Below, one piece after another: positions 18,267-28,446 of a stretch of DNA of 64,000 nt. This DNA is from G963665975 sp963665975 (GTDB taxonomy: Bacteria > Bacteroidota > Rhodothermia > Rhodothermales > Bin80). The stretch covers positions 1,488,001 through 1,552,000 of the forward strand of contig OY762508.1 in the NCBI GenBank assembly GCA_963665975.1, read 5' to 3'. The notes under the pieces were generated by a model. That model ran no database searches. It was given only the letters and a program-made list of their open reading frames with translations, and was not told where the DNA came from. Within the stretch, counting starts at the first letter, position 1. Each line of letters begins with the position of its first letter. The translations under genes and the position numbers were made by a program.

Positions 18267-20597
18267 GTGGCAGAGCAAATACTCGTCGCAATCGTAAGTG
18301 TGATCGCATTGGGTATTGGCGCCCAATGGCTCGCGTGGCGTATCCGCATTCCGTCTATCCTGCTGCTTTTGATCTTCGGCTTTGTGGCCGGACCCGTGAC
18401 GGGCCTACTGCCGCCGGAGTCCCTGCAGGGGGATTGGCTGTTCGCCTTCGTTTCTCTTTCGATTGGAATCATCCTGTTCGAGGGTGGCCTAAGCCTGCGC
18501 ATCTCGGAGCTGCGGGAAGTAGGCAAGGCTGTGGGAAACCTCATTACCATTGGGGTGCTGATCACCGGGATCCTGGGAAGCATCGCGGCCTATTTCGTGC
18601 TCGAATTCACCATCGGGCTGTCGATACTCATCGGGGCCATACTCACGGTAACCGGACCAACGGTTGTCATTCCGCTCCTGCGCCATGTGCGGCCTACGGG
18701 TCGCGTGGGCGCTATTGCAAGATGGGAGGGGATCACCATTGACCCGATTGGCGCGGTGCTCGCCTTATTGGTGCTGGAATCCATTCTGGTGCTGAATGAG
18801 GCTTCCACCGCCATCGGTGAGATATCCGGCGTGTGGAACGCGGCCGCGCACGCCATGGAGGCGCTCCTGCTGACCATTGCCATCAGCGTGGGCGTAAGTG
18901 TCATTGGCGCGGGTTTCCTGATCGTAATTCTGCGTAGGCGCCTGGTGCCGGATTATCTACAGAGCTCCGTCGCATTGATGGTCGTCGTTGGTACGTTCGC
19001 AATCTCAAACGTCCTCCAGGACGAGTCGGGCCTGATGGAAGTGACCCTTATGGGCATTATCATGGCCAACCAGAAATACGCCCCACTACGGCGCATCACG
19101 GAGTTCAAGGAGGACCTGCAGGTATTGCTGATTGCGTGTCTGTTTATCCTTTTGAGCGCCCGACTGGAGCTTAGCGCGCTGAGCTATTTTGATTACCGCG
19201 CGTTTCTGTTTCTCGGAATCCTGATCCTGGTTATCCGTCCGATTGCCGTATTCCTGTCGTCGTTCGGCTCGCGGCTCTCCTGGAAGGAGAAGACGTTCAT
19301 CGCCTGGTTGGCCCCGAGAGGTATCGTGGCGGCTGCGGTGGCTTCGCTCTTTTCTCTCCGGCTGGAGGAAATATACGGAGCAGCAGTTGACAGTCTCGTG
19401 CCTATAGTCTTCTTCGTCATTGTGGGCACGGTCACCGTGTACGGGCTTACACTGTCGCCGCTGGCGCGATTTCTCGGGTTGGCTGATCCCAACCCGCAAG
19501 GCCTGTTGATCCTGGGCGCGTACGTGTGGGTGCAGCACGTGGCGAAAGCACTGCAGGGACTGGGTGTCCGGGTACTGCTGCTGGATGCAAATCCCAAGAA
19601 CATCGAACAGGCCAGGGAAAACGGGTTGCCGGCTCAAACCGGTGACGCCCTCTCTGAGGCCGTGATTGACGAGCTGAATCTCAGTGGTATCGGGCGCTTC
19701 CTGGCGCTTACCGCCAACGATGAGGTGAATTCGCTGGCTGCATTACATTTCACCGAAGTGTTTGCTCAGCAGGAGGTATACCAGCTTGCCTCCCGGCCGG
19801 AGAGCCAACGGACAGGGGGTGGCGAATTGCCTGAGCATCTGCGGGGCCGTCCCTTGTTCGGAGAAAGCACGACACATGCTTCGCTTAGCGGACGCTTCAA
19901 CCGCGGGGGAGATATCCGTTCGTTCAGTCTTGCGCACGAGGGCTCTTATAATGAGATACAAGAACAGTTCGACGGCGACGTGATCCTCCTGTTTATTGTT
20001 CGGGGGACAACGCTTCTGGTGCATGCCGAAGAGGATCAGATTACCCCCCAGGCAGGTGATTCTGTGGTCCTGATGCTTCCTCCGTTCTCGAAGGAGCGTG
20101 ATCTGGGCGATGCCAGTCTGTTCGAAGAACTGGTGAGCCGTGCACACGTGATTGATCTGTCTGCACCGGCGTCGTATGAAGCCATTGCTTTGCAGGCATC
20201 CGAAATATTTGCGCAACGGCTGCCGGTCTCCGCAGAGCGTCTGGCCGGCGGACTGATGGAGAGCATGCGTCATGGAGGCGGTCCCATTGCCCCCGGTGTC
20301 GTACTGCCCCACTTCCGCATTTCCAGAATTGAGAAACCGGAACTCATCCTGGTCCGATGCACGAGCGGCGTGGAAGCAGAGTTCCATGCCAGCGCCGAGA
20401 ACGAGCTAATCCACGCATTCCTGTTCCTGGTAAGCCCTGATCACACGCCGAGCCAGCACCTTCGCACACTCGCGCACATTGCGGCGCGCGTAGATGAATC
20501 GTCCTTCCTTGAGGGCTGGCGTGTGGCCGAGGAGCCAGCAGACTTTCGAGCGGTCCTCTCGAACCCCAAGGCCTTCGCCGCAGCTCCCGCCGAGTAA
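18267..20597 (+). CDS. CPA1-type Na+/H+ antiporter fused to RCK and PTS EIIA-like domains
   Basis: This 776-residue fusion has a transport domain of 12-13 helices (residues 1-400: GIILFEGGLSLRI, TVTGPTVVIPLLRH, WLAPRGIVAAAVASLFSLRL) typical of NhaP/CPA1 exchangers. An RCK/TrkA-N nucleotide-binding domain follows (about 405-520: LLILGAYVWVQHVAKAL, LLLDANPKNIEQARENGL), then a small TrkA-C-like part. A final domain (about 625-770) resembles PTS_EIIA type 2, with the His in GVVLPHFRISRI at the usual phospho-acceptor position. Cation/proton exchange at the inner membrane is likely, gated by nucleotide and perhaps by phosphorylation. The GTG start has an upstream AAGGAG. It converges with terC. Confidence 0.85.
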   Translation: MAEQILVAIVSVIALGIGAQWLAWRIRIPSILLLLIFGFVAGPVTGLLPPESLQGDWLFAFVSLSIGIILFEGGLSLRISELREVGKAVGNLITIGVLITGILGSIAAYFVLEFTIGLSILIGAILTVTGPTVVIPLLRHVRPTGRVGAIARWEGITIDPIGAVLALLVLESILVLNEASTAIGEISGVWNAAAHAMEALLLTIAISVGVSVIGAGFLIVILRRRLVPDYLQSSVALMVVVGTFAISNVLQDESGLMEVTLMGIIMANQKYAPLRRITEFKEDLQVLLIACLFILLSARLELSALSYFDYRAFLFLGILILVIRPIAVFLSSFGSRLSWKEKTFIAWLAPRGIVAAAVASLFSLRLEEIYGAAVDSLVPIVFFVIVGTVTVYGLTLSPLARFLGLADPNPQGLLILGAYVWVQHVAKALQGLGVRVLLLDANPKNIEQARENGLPAQTGDALSEAVIDELNLSGIGRFLALTANDEVNSLAALHFTEVFAQQEVYQLASRPESQRTGGGELPEHLRGRPLFGESTTHASLSGRFNRGGDIRSFSLAHEGSYNEIQEQFDGDVILLFIVRGTTLLVHAEEDQITPQAGDSVVLMLPPFSKERDLGDASLFEELVSRAHVIDLSAPASYEAIALQASEIFAQRLPVSAERLAGGLMESMRHGGGPIAPGVVLPHFRISRIEKPELILVRCTSGVEAEFHASAENELIHAFLFLVSPDHTPSQHLRTLAHIAARVDESSFLEGWRVAEEPADFRAVLSNPKAFAAAPAE

Positions 20598-20601
20598 CTT
20601 C

Positions 20602-21408
20602 TCACCCTGACCCCGGCTCTGACGACCCCATTTCGGATCTGGTAGCTTTTTTCAGGGCTTGAGGGAGCCGGGAGTCGCGCAGGCGTATCGGCACTGCAAT
20701 CTTGCGCATTCTGCGCATGCGCAGATTCAGCATTTCTACAAACACGGAGAAGGCCATCGCGAAATAGATATACCCCTTCGGTATATGCGCATCCAGGCCT
20801 TCTCCGATCAGCGCGACACCAATCAAAAGCAGGAAGCTCAGCGCCAACATCTTGACCGTCGGGTGCGCATCGATGAACCGGGAGATAGCCTCTGCTGACA
20901 CCATCATGACGCCGATCGCGATGACGATCGCTGTAATCATGACCTGCACTTCCTTGGCCATACCTACCGCCGTGATGACAGAATCAAGCGAAAACACGAG
21001 GTCGAGGATCAGAATCTGGACAAGCACACTCATGAAGGACGCGGCCACACGTGGTCCGTCGGCTCCGTGGGTCGGACTCTCGAGTTTGTCGTGGATTTCA
21101 TAGGTGCTCTTGCCCAACAGGAATAGTCCGCCCGCGATCAGGATCACATCGCGCCCTGATATGACCTGCGAGAAGATTTCGAAGAGCGGCGCCGTTAGTC
21201 GCATGATCCACGCGAGGGAAAGCAGAAGCGCCACACGGCCAATCATGGCCAGGGCAAGCCCGATTAGGCGGGCCTTCCGCTGCTGGCTGGCAGCGAGCTT
21301 GTTCGACAGAATGGAGATAAAAACAATGTTGTCGATTCCGAGAACGATTTCCAGCACCGTCAGGGTCAGCAGTGCTGTCAGGCTTTCCGGGGAAGTAATC
21401 CAGTCCAC
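20602..21408 (-). CDS. TerC-family integral membrane protein
   Basis: An inner-membrane protein with seven to nine helices and the TerC hallmarks: TVLEIVLGIDNIVFISIL with the conserved Asp, IMIGRVALLLSLAWIMRL, and LDLVFSLDSVITAVGM with the second intramembrane Asp. TerC proteins are implicated in metal-ion (Mn, tellurite) export. A GTG at 21408 (VDWITSPESL) gives a family-like N-terminus of about 268 residues; an ATG at 21492 would add 28 Pro/His-rich residues. It is divergent from aroE. Confidence 0.9.
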   Translation of the reverse strand: MDWITSPESLTALLTLTVLEIVLGIDNIVFISILSNKLAASQQRKARLIGLALAMIGRVALLLSLAWIMRLTAPLFEIFSQVISGRDVILIAGGLFLLGKSTYEIHDKLESPTHGADGPRVAASFMSVLVQILILDLVFSLDSVITAVGMAKEVQVMITAIVIAIGVMMVSAEAISRFIDAHPTVKMLALSFLLLIGVALIGEGLDAHIPKGYIYFAMAFSVFVEMLNLRMRRMRKIAVPIRLRDSRLPQALKKATRSEMGSSEPGSG

Positions 21409-21566
21409 GGGGTCGGGTGTTGTTGGTTGAGGGTGACCCGCTTCGTGTTGCGGCGGTTGCGCATGCGCAATATACGGGCATCGCAGGACCAAATGGCATT
21501 GGAACCTTCCGCCGTCCGCCGGCTAGACACGCCGTTATGCGCGCCATGATTGCGCCTGCTTGATCT

Positions 21567-22472
21567 ATGAACTCCGGCACCTACACGCCTCGGCTGCAAC
21601 CCATTGACGCCCGAACGCGTCTTGCAGGCATTATGGGGTGCCCGGTGGAGCATTCCTACTCACCGCTCATCCACAACACGGCTTTTGATGCAAGCGGACT
21701 CAACTGTCGCTATGTGGCGCTTCCCGTACAGCCGGAAGATCTTGCCGATGCGGTCCGTGGACTGCGGGCGCTGCGATTTCTGGGAGCAAATGTCACGCTG
21801 CCGCACAAGCAGGCCGTGCTGCCGCTACTGGACACGCTCTCGGACACTGCGCATGCAGTCGGCGCGGTAAACACGATTGTATGCCAGCATGACGGGGACA
21901 CCGTTATCCTCCGGGGCGACAACACCGATGTGGTCGGATTTCTTGAACCGCTACGACCGTTGGGCGCACGTCTGCATGGCACCGGGATGGTGATCCTGGG
22001 AGCAGGCGGCGCTGCGCGCGCCGTCGCCTACAGCCTGCTGACCACTTACGCGCCGGATTGTCTTACGCTGGCGGCACGCACGCCTGCTCGCGCGGAGCAA
22101 CTCGCAGCGGATCTGGCGTCGTTTGACACGCGGGGCGCCCTTGGTGTCCTTCCGCTGGCGGAGGCAGCCCGCGCTATCCGGGCTGCAAGATTAGTCGTGA
22201 ATACGACGCCTGTCGGCATGCATCCGCAAACAGACGCTACTCCATGGCCGGATGCACGCGACTTCCATGCAGAACAAATGGTCTATGATTTGATATACAG
22301 ACCTGACCATACGCATTTATTGCAGCAGGCGGCAGCGCAGGGCGCGCGCACGGTGGGTGGCCTGGAAATGCTGCTTCATCAGGCGGCGGCAGCCTACCGG
22401 CAATGGACCGGGACACCCATGAATCTTGATCCGGTACGCCAGGCCATGTTGGCTGCGGTTTCCAGTGAATGA
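21567..22472 (+). CDS. aroE: Shikimate dehydrogenase
   Basis: AroE reduces 3-dehydroshikimate to shikimate with NADPH in the aromatic pathway. The 301-residue protein has the substrate site GCPVEHSYSPLIHN, the catalytic Lys in NVTLPHKQAVLPLLD, AVNTIV, the NADP motif ILGAGGAARAVAYSLL and the late GGLEMLLHQAAAAYRQWTG. All catalytic residues are present. Confidence 0.95.
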   Translation: MNSGTYTPRLQPIDARTRLAGIMGCPVEHSYSPLIHNTAFDASGLNCRYVALPVQPEDLADAVRGLRALRFLGANVTLPHKQAVLPLLDTLSDTAHAVGAVNTIVCQHDGDTVILRGDNTDVVGFLEPLRPLGARLHGTGMVILGAGGAARAVAYSLLTTYAPDCLTLAARTPARAEQLAADLASFDTRGALGVLPLAEAARAIRAARLVVNTTPVGMHPQTDATPWPDARDFHAEQMVYDLIYRPDHTHLLQQAAAQGARTVGGLEMLLHQAAAAYRQWTGTPMNLDPVRQAMLAAVSSE

Positions 22473-22562
22473 TGGTGGCCAGCGCTCCCCGGGCGCGCAA
22501 TACGGGATTCCGGGCAGCGGATTCCGTTGCACAGGACGGTAGCACAACACGGAGGCCAAGCC

Positions 22563-24160
22563 ATGATCACATCTCGCAATTCGCTGGTGTTCTTTCTCGC
22601 TTTCTGCGCCGGCAGCCTGCAGGTCTGCGCCCAGGCACCTGAACTCGGCGAAACCGAGTTCCCGAACTCTGGAGCTGCCGACGCCCAGGAGTCCTTTTTG
22701 CAAGGCCTACTGCTGTTACATAGCTTCGAATACGAGGATGCGCGCGAGGCCTTCGGAGAAGCCCGGCGCACAGACCCGGACTTTGTCATGGCCTATTGGG
22801 GCGAGGCCATGTCACACAACCATCCGATCTGGTTTACACAGAACACAAAAGCGGCCCGCGGGGTGCTTGAGGCCCTGGCCCCAACACGGAAGAACGGCTT
22901 GCGAAGGCGCCCACGGCCCGCGAGCGAGACTACTTGCATGCCGTCGATGTGCTGTTTTTCGCCGACGAGGACAAGCAAGGCCGTGACCTCGCCTACCAGG
23001 AGGTCATGCATGAGTTGCATGCCGCATATCCGGATGACCTGGATGCAGCGTCGTTTTATGCATTGTCCATCCTGGGATCAAGCCATGGCGGACGCGACTA
23101 CGGGCTGCATATGAAAGCGGCCGCGGTGGCCGAAGAGGTATTTGCCAGTAATCCCAGACATCCTGGCGCCGCGCACTACCTGATCCATTCATACGACGAC
23201 CCCGTCCACGCGCCCGTTGGGTTGCGCGCCGCCCGCGTCTACGCGGGAATCGCTCCTTCGGCGGCCCATGCCCTCCATATGCCTTCGCATATTTTCATGG
23301 CCATGGGGATGTGGGACGAGGTGGCCTCCTCCAATGAGGATTCCTGGCGGGCGGCAGACGAACGTGTCGAACGAAAAAATCTCGGCGTTAACCAACGCAG
23401 TTTTCATGCCCTGAAGTGGCTGTGCTACGGTTACCTGCAGCAGGGACGCTACGACGCTGCCATGGAAACCCTGCACATCGTCGAAAACGACGTCAAACGA
23501 AGCAACCAGTCAACACAAACGCGACGTGCGCATATAGAGATGCGGGCGGCCTACGTGATCGAAACGGAGCAGTGGGATTCGGAGGCGGCCAACATGGAGA
23601 TCGACCATGACGGCCTTGGTCTGGAGGGGAAGACAATCAACCTGTTCGCCATGGGAGTGATTGCTGTGAAGCGCGGTGACCCGGAGTCTGCGCGGCAGCA
23701 TCTGGCCGGCATCCTCGATCTCGTTTCCGGCGCGAAAGAGGGGCGATCCGGGCTGGAAGCCGCAACCGTCATGCAGAATGAACTGAAAGCCCTTCTGTTG
23801 GTGGACGAGGGCCGACCGGAGGATGCCCTCGCATTGCTGAAGCAAGCTGCCGCAATGGAGGCGGCCATGGCGTTCGACGCTGGCCCGCCCGTGCCAATCA
23901 AGCCTTCTCACGAGTTGCTCGGAGAATTGCTGCTTGATGCTGGCTACGCCGCCGAGGCGCAGGAGGCATTTACGCAGGCGCTCGCCCGGGCGCCCAAACG
24001 AGCCCGGTCACTTCTTGGACTTGCGCAGTCGGCCGCATTGGCGGGAGACGATTTGACCGCTGGCCGCGCTCGCGCCACGCTGCGTCGGGCCTGGCATCGC
24101 GCAGATGCAGAAGTCGCTGCCGTTCTGGATACTGGTGCGCCAGCAGGCGCCATGCGGTAG
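22563..24160 (+). pseudogene. Secreted TPR-repeat protein gene interrupted by a frameshift
   Basis: ATG 22563 begins a signal peptide (NSLVFFLAFCAGSLQVCAQA) and TPR-like helices (EDAREAFGEARRTDPDFVMAYWGEAMSHNH split over two repeats). Around 22878-22884, in a run of four C, the frame is lost. Adding one C restores NTEERLAKAPTARERDYLHAVDVLF, which joins the frame continuing to 24160 with more TPRs and the conserved H..MPSHIF region. The intact protein would be about 530 residues and belongs to a family of secreted TPR proteins common in Bacteroidota and Gemmatimonadota, role unknown. A sequencing error is a realistic alternative. Confidence 0.75.
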
Positions 24161-24351
24161 AGCGAACTGCAACTCTCCGCTAAATCCGATGTGTCTACGG
24201 CCCTTTGGAGGCTATTGTAGGTCCGGGGTGTAGAGCCCGAAACGCGGAACGTCCTCATTACGCGTTTACGCGTTCTTTCAACGACATATGTCGCTCGGTT
24301 TGTGCTGCATCCGATGCATCCACGCACACAGCGCGAATTGAACTAACGGCG

Positions 24352-24822
24352 ATGACTGGCAAGAGGTCAAGGAGGATATCGACGGAAGCTACCCCCGATA
24401 ATCCAGGTGGAAAGCCCGTCCTTCTTTCAGGTGGCAACCCACAGATCCGAAAAGCGGACGGCGACGCTCCTGTGCAGGCCTACATTGCGGCTATGCCGGG
24501 CTGGAAGAGCGATCTCGGGCGCCGCGTCGACGACCTCATCGTGCGCAACGTCCCTGACGTGCGCAAGGCCGTACGATGGAACTCACCCTTCTATGGCATC
24601 AAGGGGCAAGGGTGGTTCTTGAGTTACCACGTCTTTACCCGTTACGTAAAAGTGACCTTCTTCGAAGGTGTGTCGCTGCAACCTGTCCCGCCCGGCTCAG
24701 GCAAGGACAAAGCCTCGCGATGGATAGATATCTACGAGGGTGAATTGGACGAGGAGCAGTTGGCGACGTGGGTCCGGCAAGCGGCCGCGCTGCCCGGCTG
24801 GCGTGGATTCAAACACCAGTGA
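24352..24822 (+). CDS. DUF1801 (YdhG-like) protein
   Basis: A 156-residue protein with an N-terminal basic, probably disordered tail, then the DUF1801 core. The core comprises VQAYIAAMPGWKSDLGRRVDDLI, VRKAVRWNSPFYG, the aromatic block GWFLSYHVFTRYVKVTFFEG and a late SRWIDIYEG. The family is cytosolic and resembles iron-chaperone-like YdhG; its function is unproven. ATG 24352 removes an upstream extension with no family similarity. Confidence 0.85.
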   Translation: MTGKRSRRISTEATPDNPGGKPVLLSGGNPQIRKADGDAPVQAYIAAMPGWKSDLGRRVDDLIVRNVPDVRKAVRWNSPFYGIKGQGWFLSYHVFTRYVKVTFFEGVSLQPVPPGSGKDKASRWIDIYEGELDEEQLATWVRQAAALPGWRGFKHQ

Positions 24823-24974
24823 ACAGGGCAAGGCGTACTTCGATCGCTTCCTCGCGCGCGAAGGACGGGACTGTGGTCTCAGTCACATGTGCAGATTTCT
24901 TAGCATGTGAGTCGCAGGGGCCATACCTTTGTTATGGGTCTGGTCTTATCATTTATCACATATTTTATATATAT

Positions 24975-25256
24975 ATGAAGATTATTCCTGCTATCGTGTT
25001 CGCAATAATCCTGTTGGTCGCGTCTGGATGCGACTCCACGGAGAACGAAGTGGACTTTGCAGAAGTCCCGGAGATCGTATTGTCGGCTGCGCGCGACGCC
25101 GTGCCTGGCCTCGTGATTAGCCGCGTCGAACGCGAAGAAACGCGGCGTGGGACCGTCTACGAGGTATATGGGACGGCAAATGGGAGGTATTACGAAATCT
25201 ATATCGAGTCGGACGGTACTGTAATTGAGATAGAAATTGAGGATGACGATGATTGA
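24975..25256 (+). CDS. Small PepSY-like lipoprotein
   Basis: A 93-residue lipoprotein with lipobox LVASGC at residues 14-19. The mature part has a beta-rich PepSY-like pattern (VPGLVISRVEREETRRGTVYEVYG, then YYEIYIESDGTVIEI) and a very acidic C-terminus. PepSY domains often inhibit proteases or bind partners in the periplasm. A conspicuous AT-rich stretch (TTTTATATATATATG) precedes the ATG. The LRR gene begins downstream. Confidence 0.7.
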   Translation: MKIIPAIVFAIILLVASGCDSTENEVDFAEVPEIVLSAARDAVPGLVISRVEREETRRGTVYEVYGTANGRYYEIYIESDGTVIEIEIEDDDD

Positions 25257-25399
25257 AATCCATGAACTGCTCGGCGTCCACGACTATGGTTGACACGTGC
25301 CACACAACAAGATCGCGAAGCGGCAAAGCTGCTTGGCTTGACCAGGCATGCACACTCCTTGCGTCAATGACTTCGGACTGCGCGCAGAGGCTAGCTGAG

Positions 25400-27595
25400 A
25401 TGACGCGGTTTATCGTAAGAACAGGCTTTTTGCTATGCAGCTTGCTCATTCTTTTGGGCCCGCAACGATACGTATTAGGCCAAGTATCCGCTGACAGTCT
25501 GTTGTATCAGGATTGGGAGGCGCTGGTCGCTCTGTATGACGCTACAAATGGTGATCAGTGGACGAACAATACCAGTTGGTCTACCGCGGCCCTGTCCTTC
25601 CCGATCTCCGAGGCCCAGCTTACAGGCTGGCACGGGGTTACCCTAGCCAACCAGCGGGTTGTCGAGTTGGATCTGACAGCCAACCAGTTAAGCGGGACAC
25701 TTCCTCCGGAAATCGGCAAGCTGACTGGCGTGACTCGACTGAAACTCAGCGACAACGCGCTTGGCGGCGAAATTCCCGATGAGATCGGAGATCTCAACCA
25801 GCTTGTTGAACTCAGTCTGTATCGCAACCAGCTGACCGGCTCGATACCGCCCAGAATCGGTCAACTCACCGAGCTTGCTTGGCTTAGCTTGGCGCGGAAT
25901 AACCTGAGTGAAGAGATTCCTACTGAAATCGGCAGCCTTACGGCGCTCAACCAACTCTGGCTTAACCACAACGATCTTACTGGTCCTATTCCTGCGCAAT
26001 TGGGCAATCTCACAAGTCTTGAACGATTAGGCGTACACCAAAATGAATTAAGCGGTGACATTCCCCCAGAGGTCGGCCGACTTGCGGCACTTGTCGAATT
26101 CGTTGCCTACCGGAACAACTTTACAGGATCTATTCCGCCAGCCATTGGCGATCTCACTCAGCTTTCGCGGTTTGTTCTGAGCCACAACGAGCTAAGCGGA
26201 CCTGTCCCACCTGAAATCGGCAGTATGGCAGAACTGACCGAAATCGTAGTAAACAACAACGCTCTGACCGGGCCGATTCCGATGGAAATCGGCTATCTGA
26301 CGAAGCTGGCTAAGCTCAATCTGTACGACAACGACTTGAATGGTCCTATTCCAGCTGAAATCGGCAAGCTTGGGGAGTTGACCGAATTGGGGCTTCATCG
26401 CAATGGCCTGACGGGATTTATCCCGCCGGAAATCGGCAACCTCGCGAAGCTGGTAAGACTCAACCTGTACGACAACAACCTGTCAGGGTCCATTCCAAAG
26501 GAGTTCGGCAACTTGGCGGAGCTCACCGAATTCAGCGTAAGCCAAAACGATCTGACGGGCCCCATTCCGCCAGAACTGGGCCAGCTTACAGAGCTCATTT
26601 CTCTTTACTTGTACGACAACGACCTGTCGGGGTCCATTCCAAAGGAGTTCGGCAACTTGGTGGAGCTAACCGAACTCAGCGTAAGCCAAAACGATCTGAC
26701 GGGCCCCATTCCGCCGGAACTGGGCCAGCTTACGGAGCTCACCTCCCTTTACTTGTATGACAACAGCCTGACTGGATCCTTTCCACCAGAGCTCTACAGG
26801 CTCACGAAGCTGGTTGAGCTTAGTGTCAGCCGAAACAATCTTGTGGGACCGGTCCTTACGGAAGTCGGGCGTTTGGTCGACCTTAAAGTCCTGCATCTGT
26901 ATGAAAATGACTTGACTGGCCCCGTTCCTAAACAACTGGGCCTTCTGACGCAACTTGAACGGCTTCGTATAGACGCGAATAATTTTGATGGCTCCATCCC
27001 GCCGGAACTCGGTAACTTGACCGAATTGACCATGCTAGGCCTCGGCAGGAATAGCTTGACCGGAACCGTGCCACCTGAGTTTGGCGCCCTGGTGTCCCTC
27101 CGAGCGCTAACGTTGGAGGAGAACAAGCTGATTGGCCCACTACCCCTCGAGTTGGCAAACCTCCTGGAGCTCTACACATTCTGGTTCCATGGTGACGCAG
27201 AGCAAACACTTTGTGCCCCTCGTGATGCATCATTTCAGCAGTGGGTTAGTGGTATTTCAGATGTCTCCGGCCCAACTTGTACGATGGTCACCATTGCTGA
27301 GGACCAGGAGGAACTGCCTGCGAGCTTCTCATTAAAGGGTAATTACCCTAATCCGTTCAGCAATTCAACTCGCATCGTATTCGATATCCCGGTCGCTGCT
27401 AAAGTGCATGTCGAGGCCTTCGATTTGTTAGGTCGCAAGGCTCTTGTCACGCGCGCAGACAATGTTCAGCCGGGTGCCCGGGAATTGACTGTTCGAGCAG
27501 ATCATTTACCATCAGGCGTGTACACTTACCGTATTGTGGCAGATATGCCGGAAGGTATGGTCTCGCGAGTTGGACGTATGTTGCTCTTGCGGTAA
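25400..27595 (+). CDS. Secreted leucine-rich repeat protein with T9SS sorting tail
   Basis: From ATG 25400 the protein has 731 residues. A signal peptide (TGFLLCSLLILLGP) is followed by an N-terminal cap (ALVALYDATNGDQWTNNTSW) and about 20 tandem 24-residue repeats of the plant-type LRR consensus (LxLxxNxLxGxIPxEIGxLxx). The C-terminal 90 residues form a type IX secretion sorting domain (GNYPNPFSNSTRIVFDI, DLLGRKA, LPSGVYTYRI, RMLLLR). It is thus exported by T9SS and either surface-attached or released, probably for adhesion or ligand binding. Two repeats are a recent tandem duplication. An upstream in-frame start at 25253 would bury the signal peptide and is less likely. Confidence 0.88.
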   Translation: MTRFIVRTGFLLCSLLILLGPQRYVLGQVSADSLLYQDWEALVALYDATNGDQWTNNTSWSTAALSFPISEAQLTGWHGVTLANQRVVELDLTANQLSGTLPPEIGKLTGVTRLKLSDNALGGEIPDEIGDLNQLVELSLYRNQLTGSIPPRIGQLTELAWLSLARNNLSEEIPTEIGSLTALNQLWLNHNDLTGPIPAQLGNLTSLERLGVHQNELSGDIPPEVGRLAALVEFVAYRNNFTGSIPPAIGDLTQLSRFVLSHNELSGPVPPEIGSMAELTEIVVNNNALTGPIPMEIGYLTKLAKLNLYDNDLNGPIPAEIGKLGELTELGLHRNGLTGFIPPEIGNLAKLVRLNLYDNNLSGSIPKEFGNLAELTEFSVSQNDLTGPIPPELGQLTELISLYLYDNDLSGSIPKEFGNLVELTELSVSQNDLTGPIPPELGQLTELTSLYLYDNSLTGSFPPELYRLTKLVELSVSRNNLVGPVLTEVGRLVDLKVLHLYENDLTGPVPKQLGLLTQLERLRIDANNFDGSIPPELGNLTELTMLGLGRNSLTGTVPPEFGALVSLRALTLEENKLIGPLPLELANLLELYTFWFHGDAEQTLCAPRDASFQQWVSGISDVSGPTCTMVTIAEDQEELPASFSLKGNYPNPFSNSTRIVFDIPVAAKVHVEAFDLLGRKALVTRADNVQPGARELTVRADHLPSGVYTYRIVADMPEGMVSRVGRMLLLR
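26465..26752 (+). repeat. 144-bp tandem duplication inside the LRR gene
   Basis: Two adjacent 144-bp units (26465-26608 and 26609-26752), each encoding two LRR motifs (48 residues), are nearly identical at the DNA level. The other repeats in the gene have diverged. This indicates recent expansion of the array by slippage or unequal exchange. Confidence 0.9.
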
Positions 27596-28446
27596 TAACA
27601 ATAAAATCTGACACGCGCCCTTCGTAGGCATCTGCCGCTTCATGATACCGCTGTAGTGCTCAGATTGTAGCGCCTGCCCGAGAGACCCTTGCTTCAACGG
27701 ACGGGGTCTGCAGATAACCCAAATGCGAAACACAGTGGGCTTGGAATCGGGCATTTGGCATCGGCGTTTGCGATGGGCTGATCAGTATTCACAAGTGAGC
27801 GCCGATTCTACACCGTCCACTTCACCGGGGCAGAGGTTGCGCACTGCACGTTGCCGACGGCTCGAACGTCGGCCATCAAGGAAGCGGCTCTACAGTTGTG
27901 GCGCTATCTCCTCCGTACCTGGGTATACAAGGGCTTGGAGCACTGGTTGTCCTGAGGCATGCGGCGTCGGATCAACCAGATTAAAGCGGCTGCATGAATA
28001 GACATCGTAGGAGCATTCTCAATAAACGATCGTCCTGAAGGTGAGCAGCGGCCCTGCGGAAGGCATCAACACTCAAAACGATCAACGTACGCAGTTTCCG
28101 CAACAGACAAAGGTTTGCTAACGCCATTTACTTCCATCTTGGAGGGCTTGGCTATACCCTGAATGCATCCGCAAGTAAGGTTACCCACGAAAACGGGGGA
28201 AGAACAGATTTAACTTATCAACCGACGCGTTGTGTGCGTGATTCTGCCTCAGTGCACCGGGTGTTTTACCGGCATCTGCACTGGAAGCCACATTTCATTG
28301 CACCGCGAGCATACACTTCCGCGTCGGGCTGTGGGATGCCTGGATGGTTGCCGTCCAATGATGGGGCCTCCCGGTTGCTCCGTCAGTCGTTGCCTCCCTG
28401 CCTGGATCTGCGTCTCTGCGACGTTATCGGCCCACTTCCACAGGGG
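27596..28446. other. Gene-poor region between two T9SS protein genes
   Basis: In about 850 bp between the convergent LRR and LVIVD genes I see no credible gene, RNA or repeat. Short frames on both strands lack starts, signals or family resemblance. Confidence 0.6.

Noticed and set aside
25670..27170. Regular 72-bp periodicity resembling a CRISPR-like or satellite array
   Set aside because: The period is the 24-residue LRR codon repeat inside one open frame; the units diverge and no cas genes are present.
27596..28446. Possible small genes between the two T9SS genes
   Set aside because: None has a start with ribosome binding site, a signal or a known motif.
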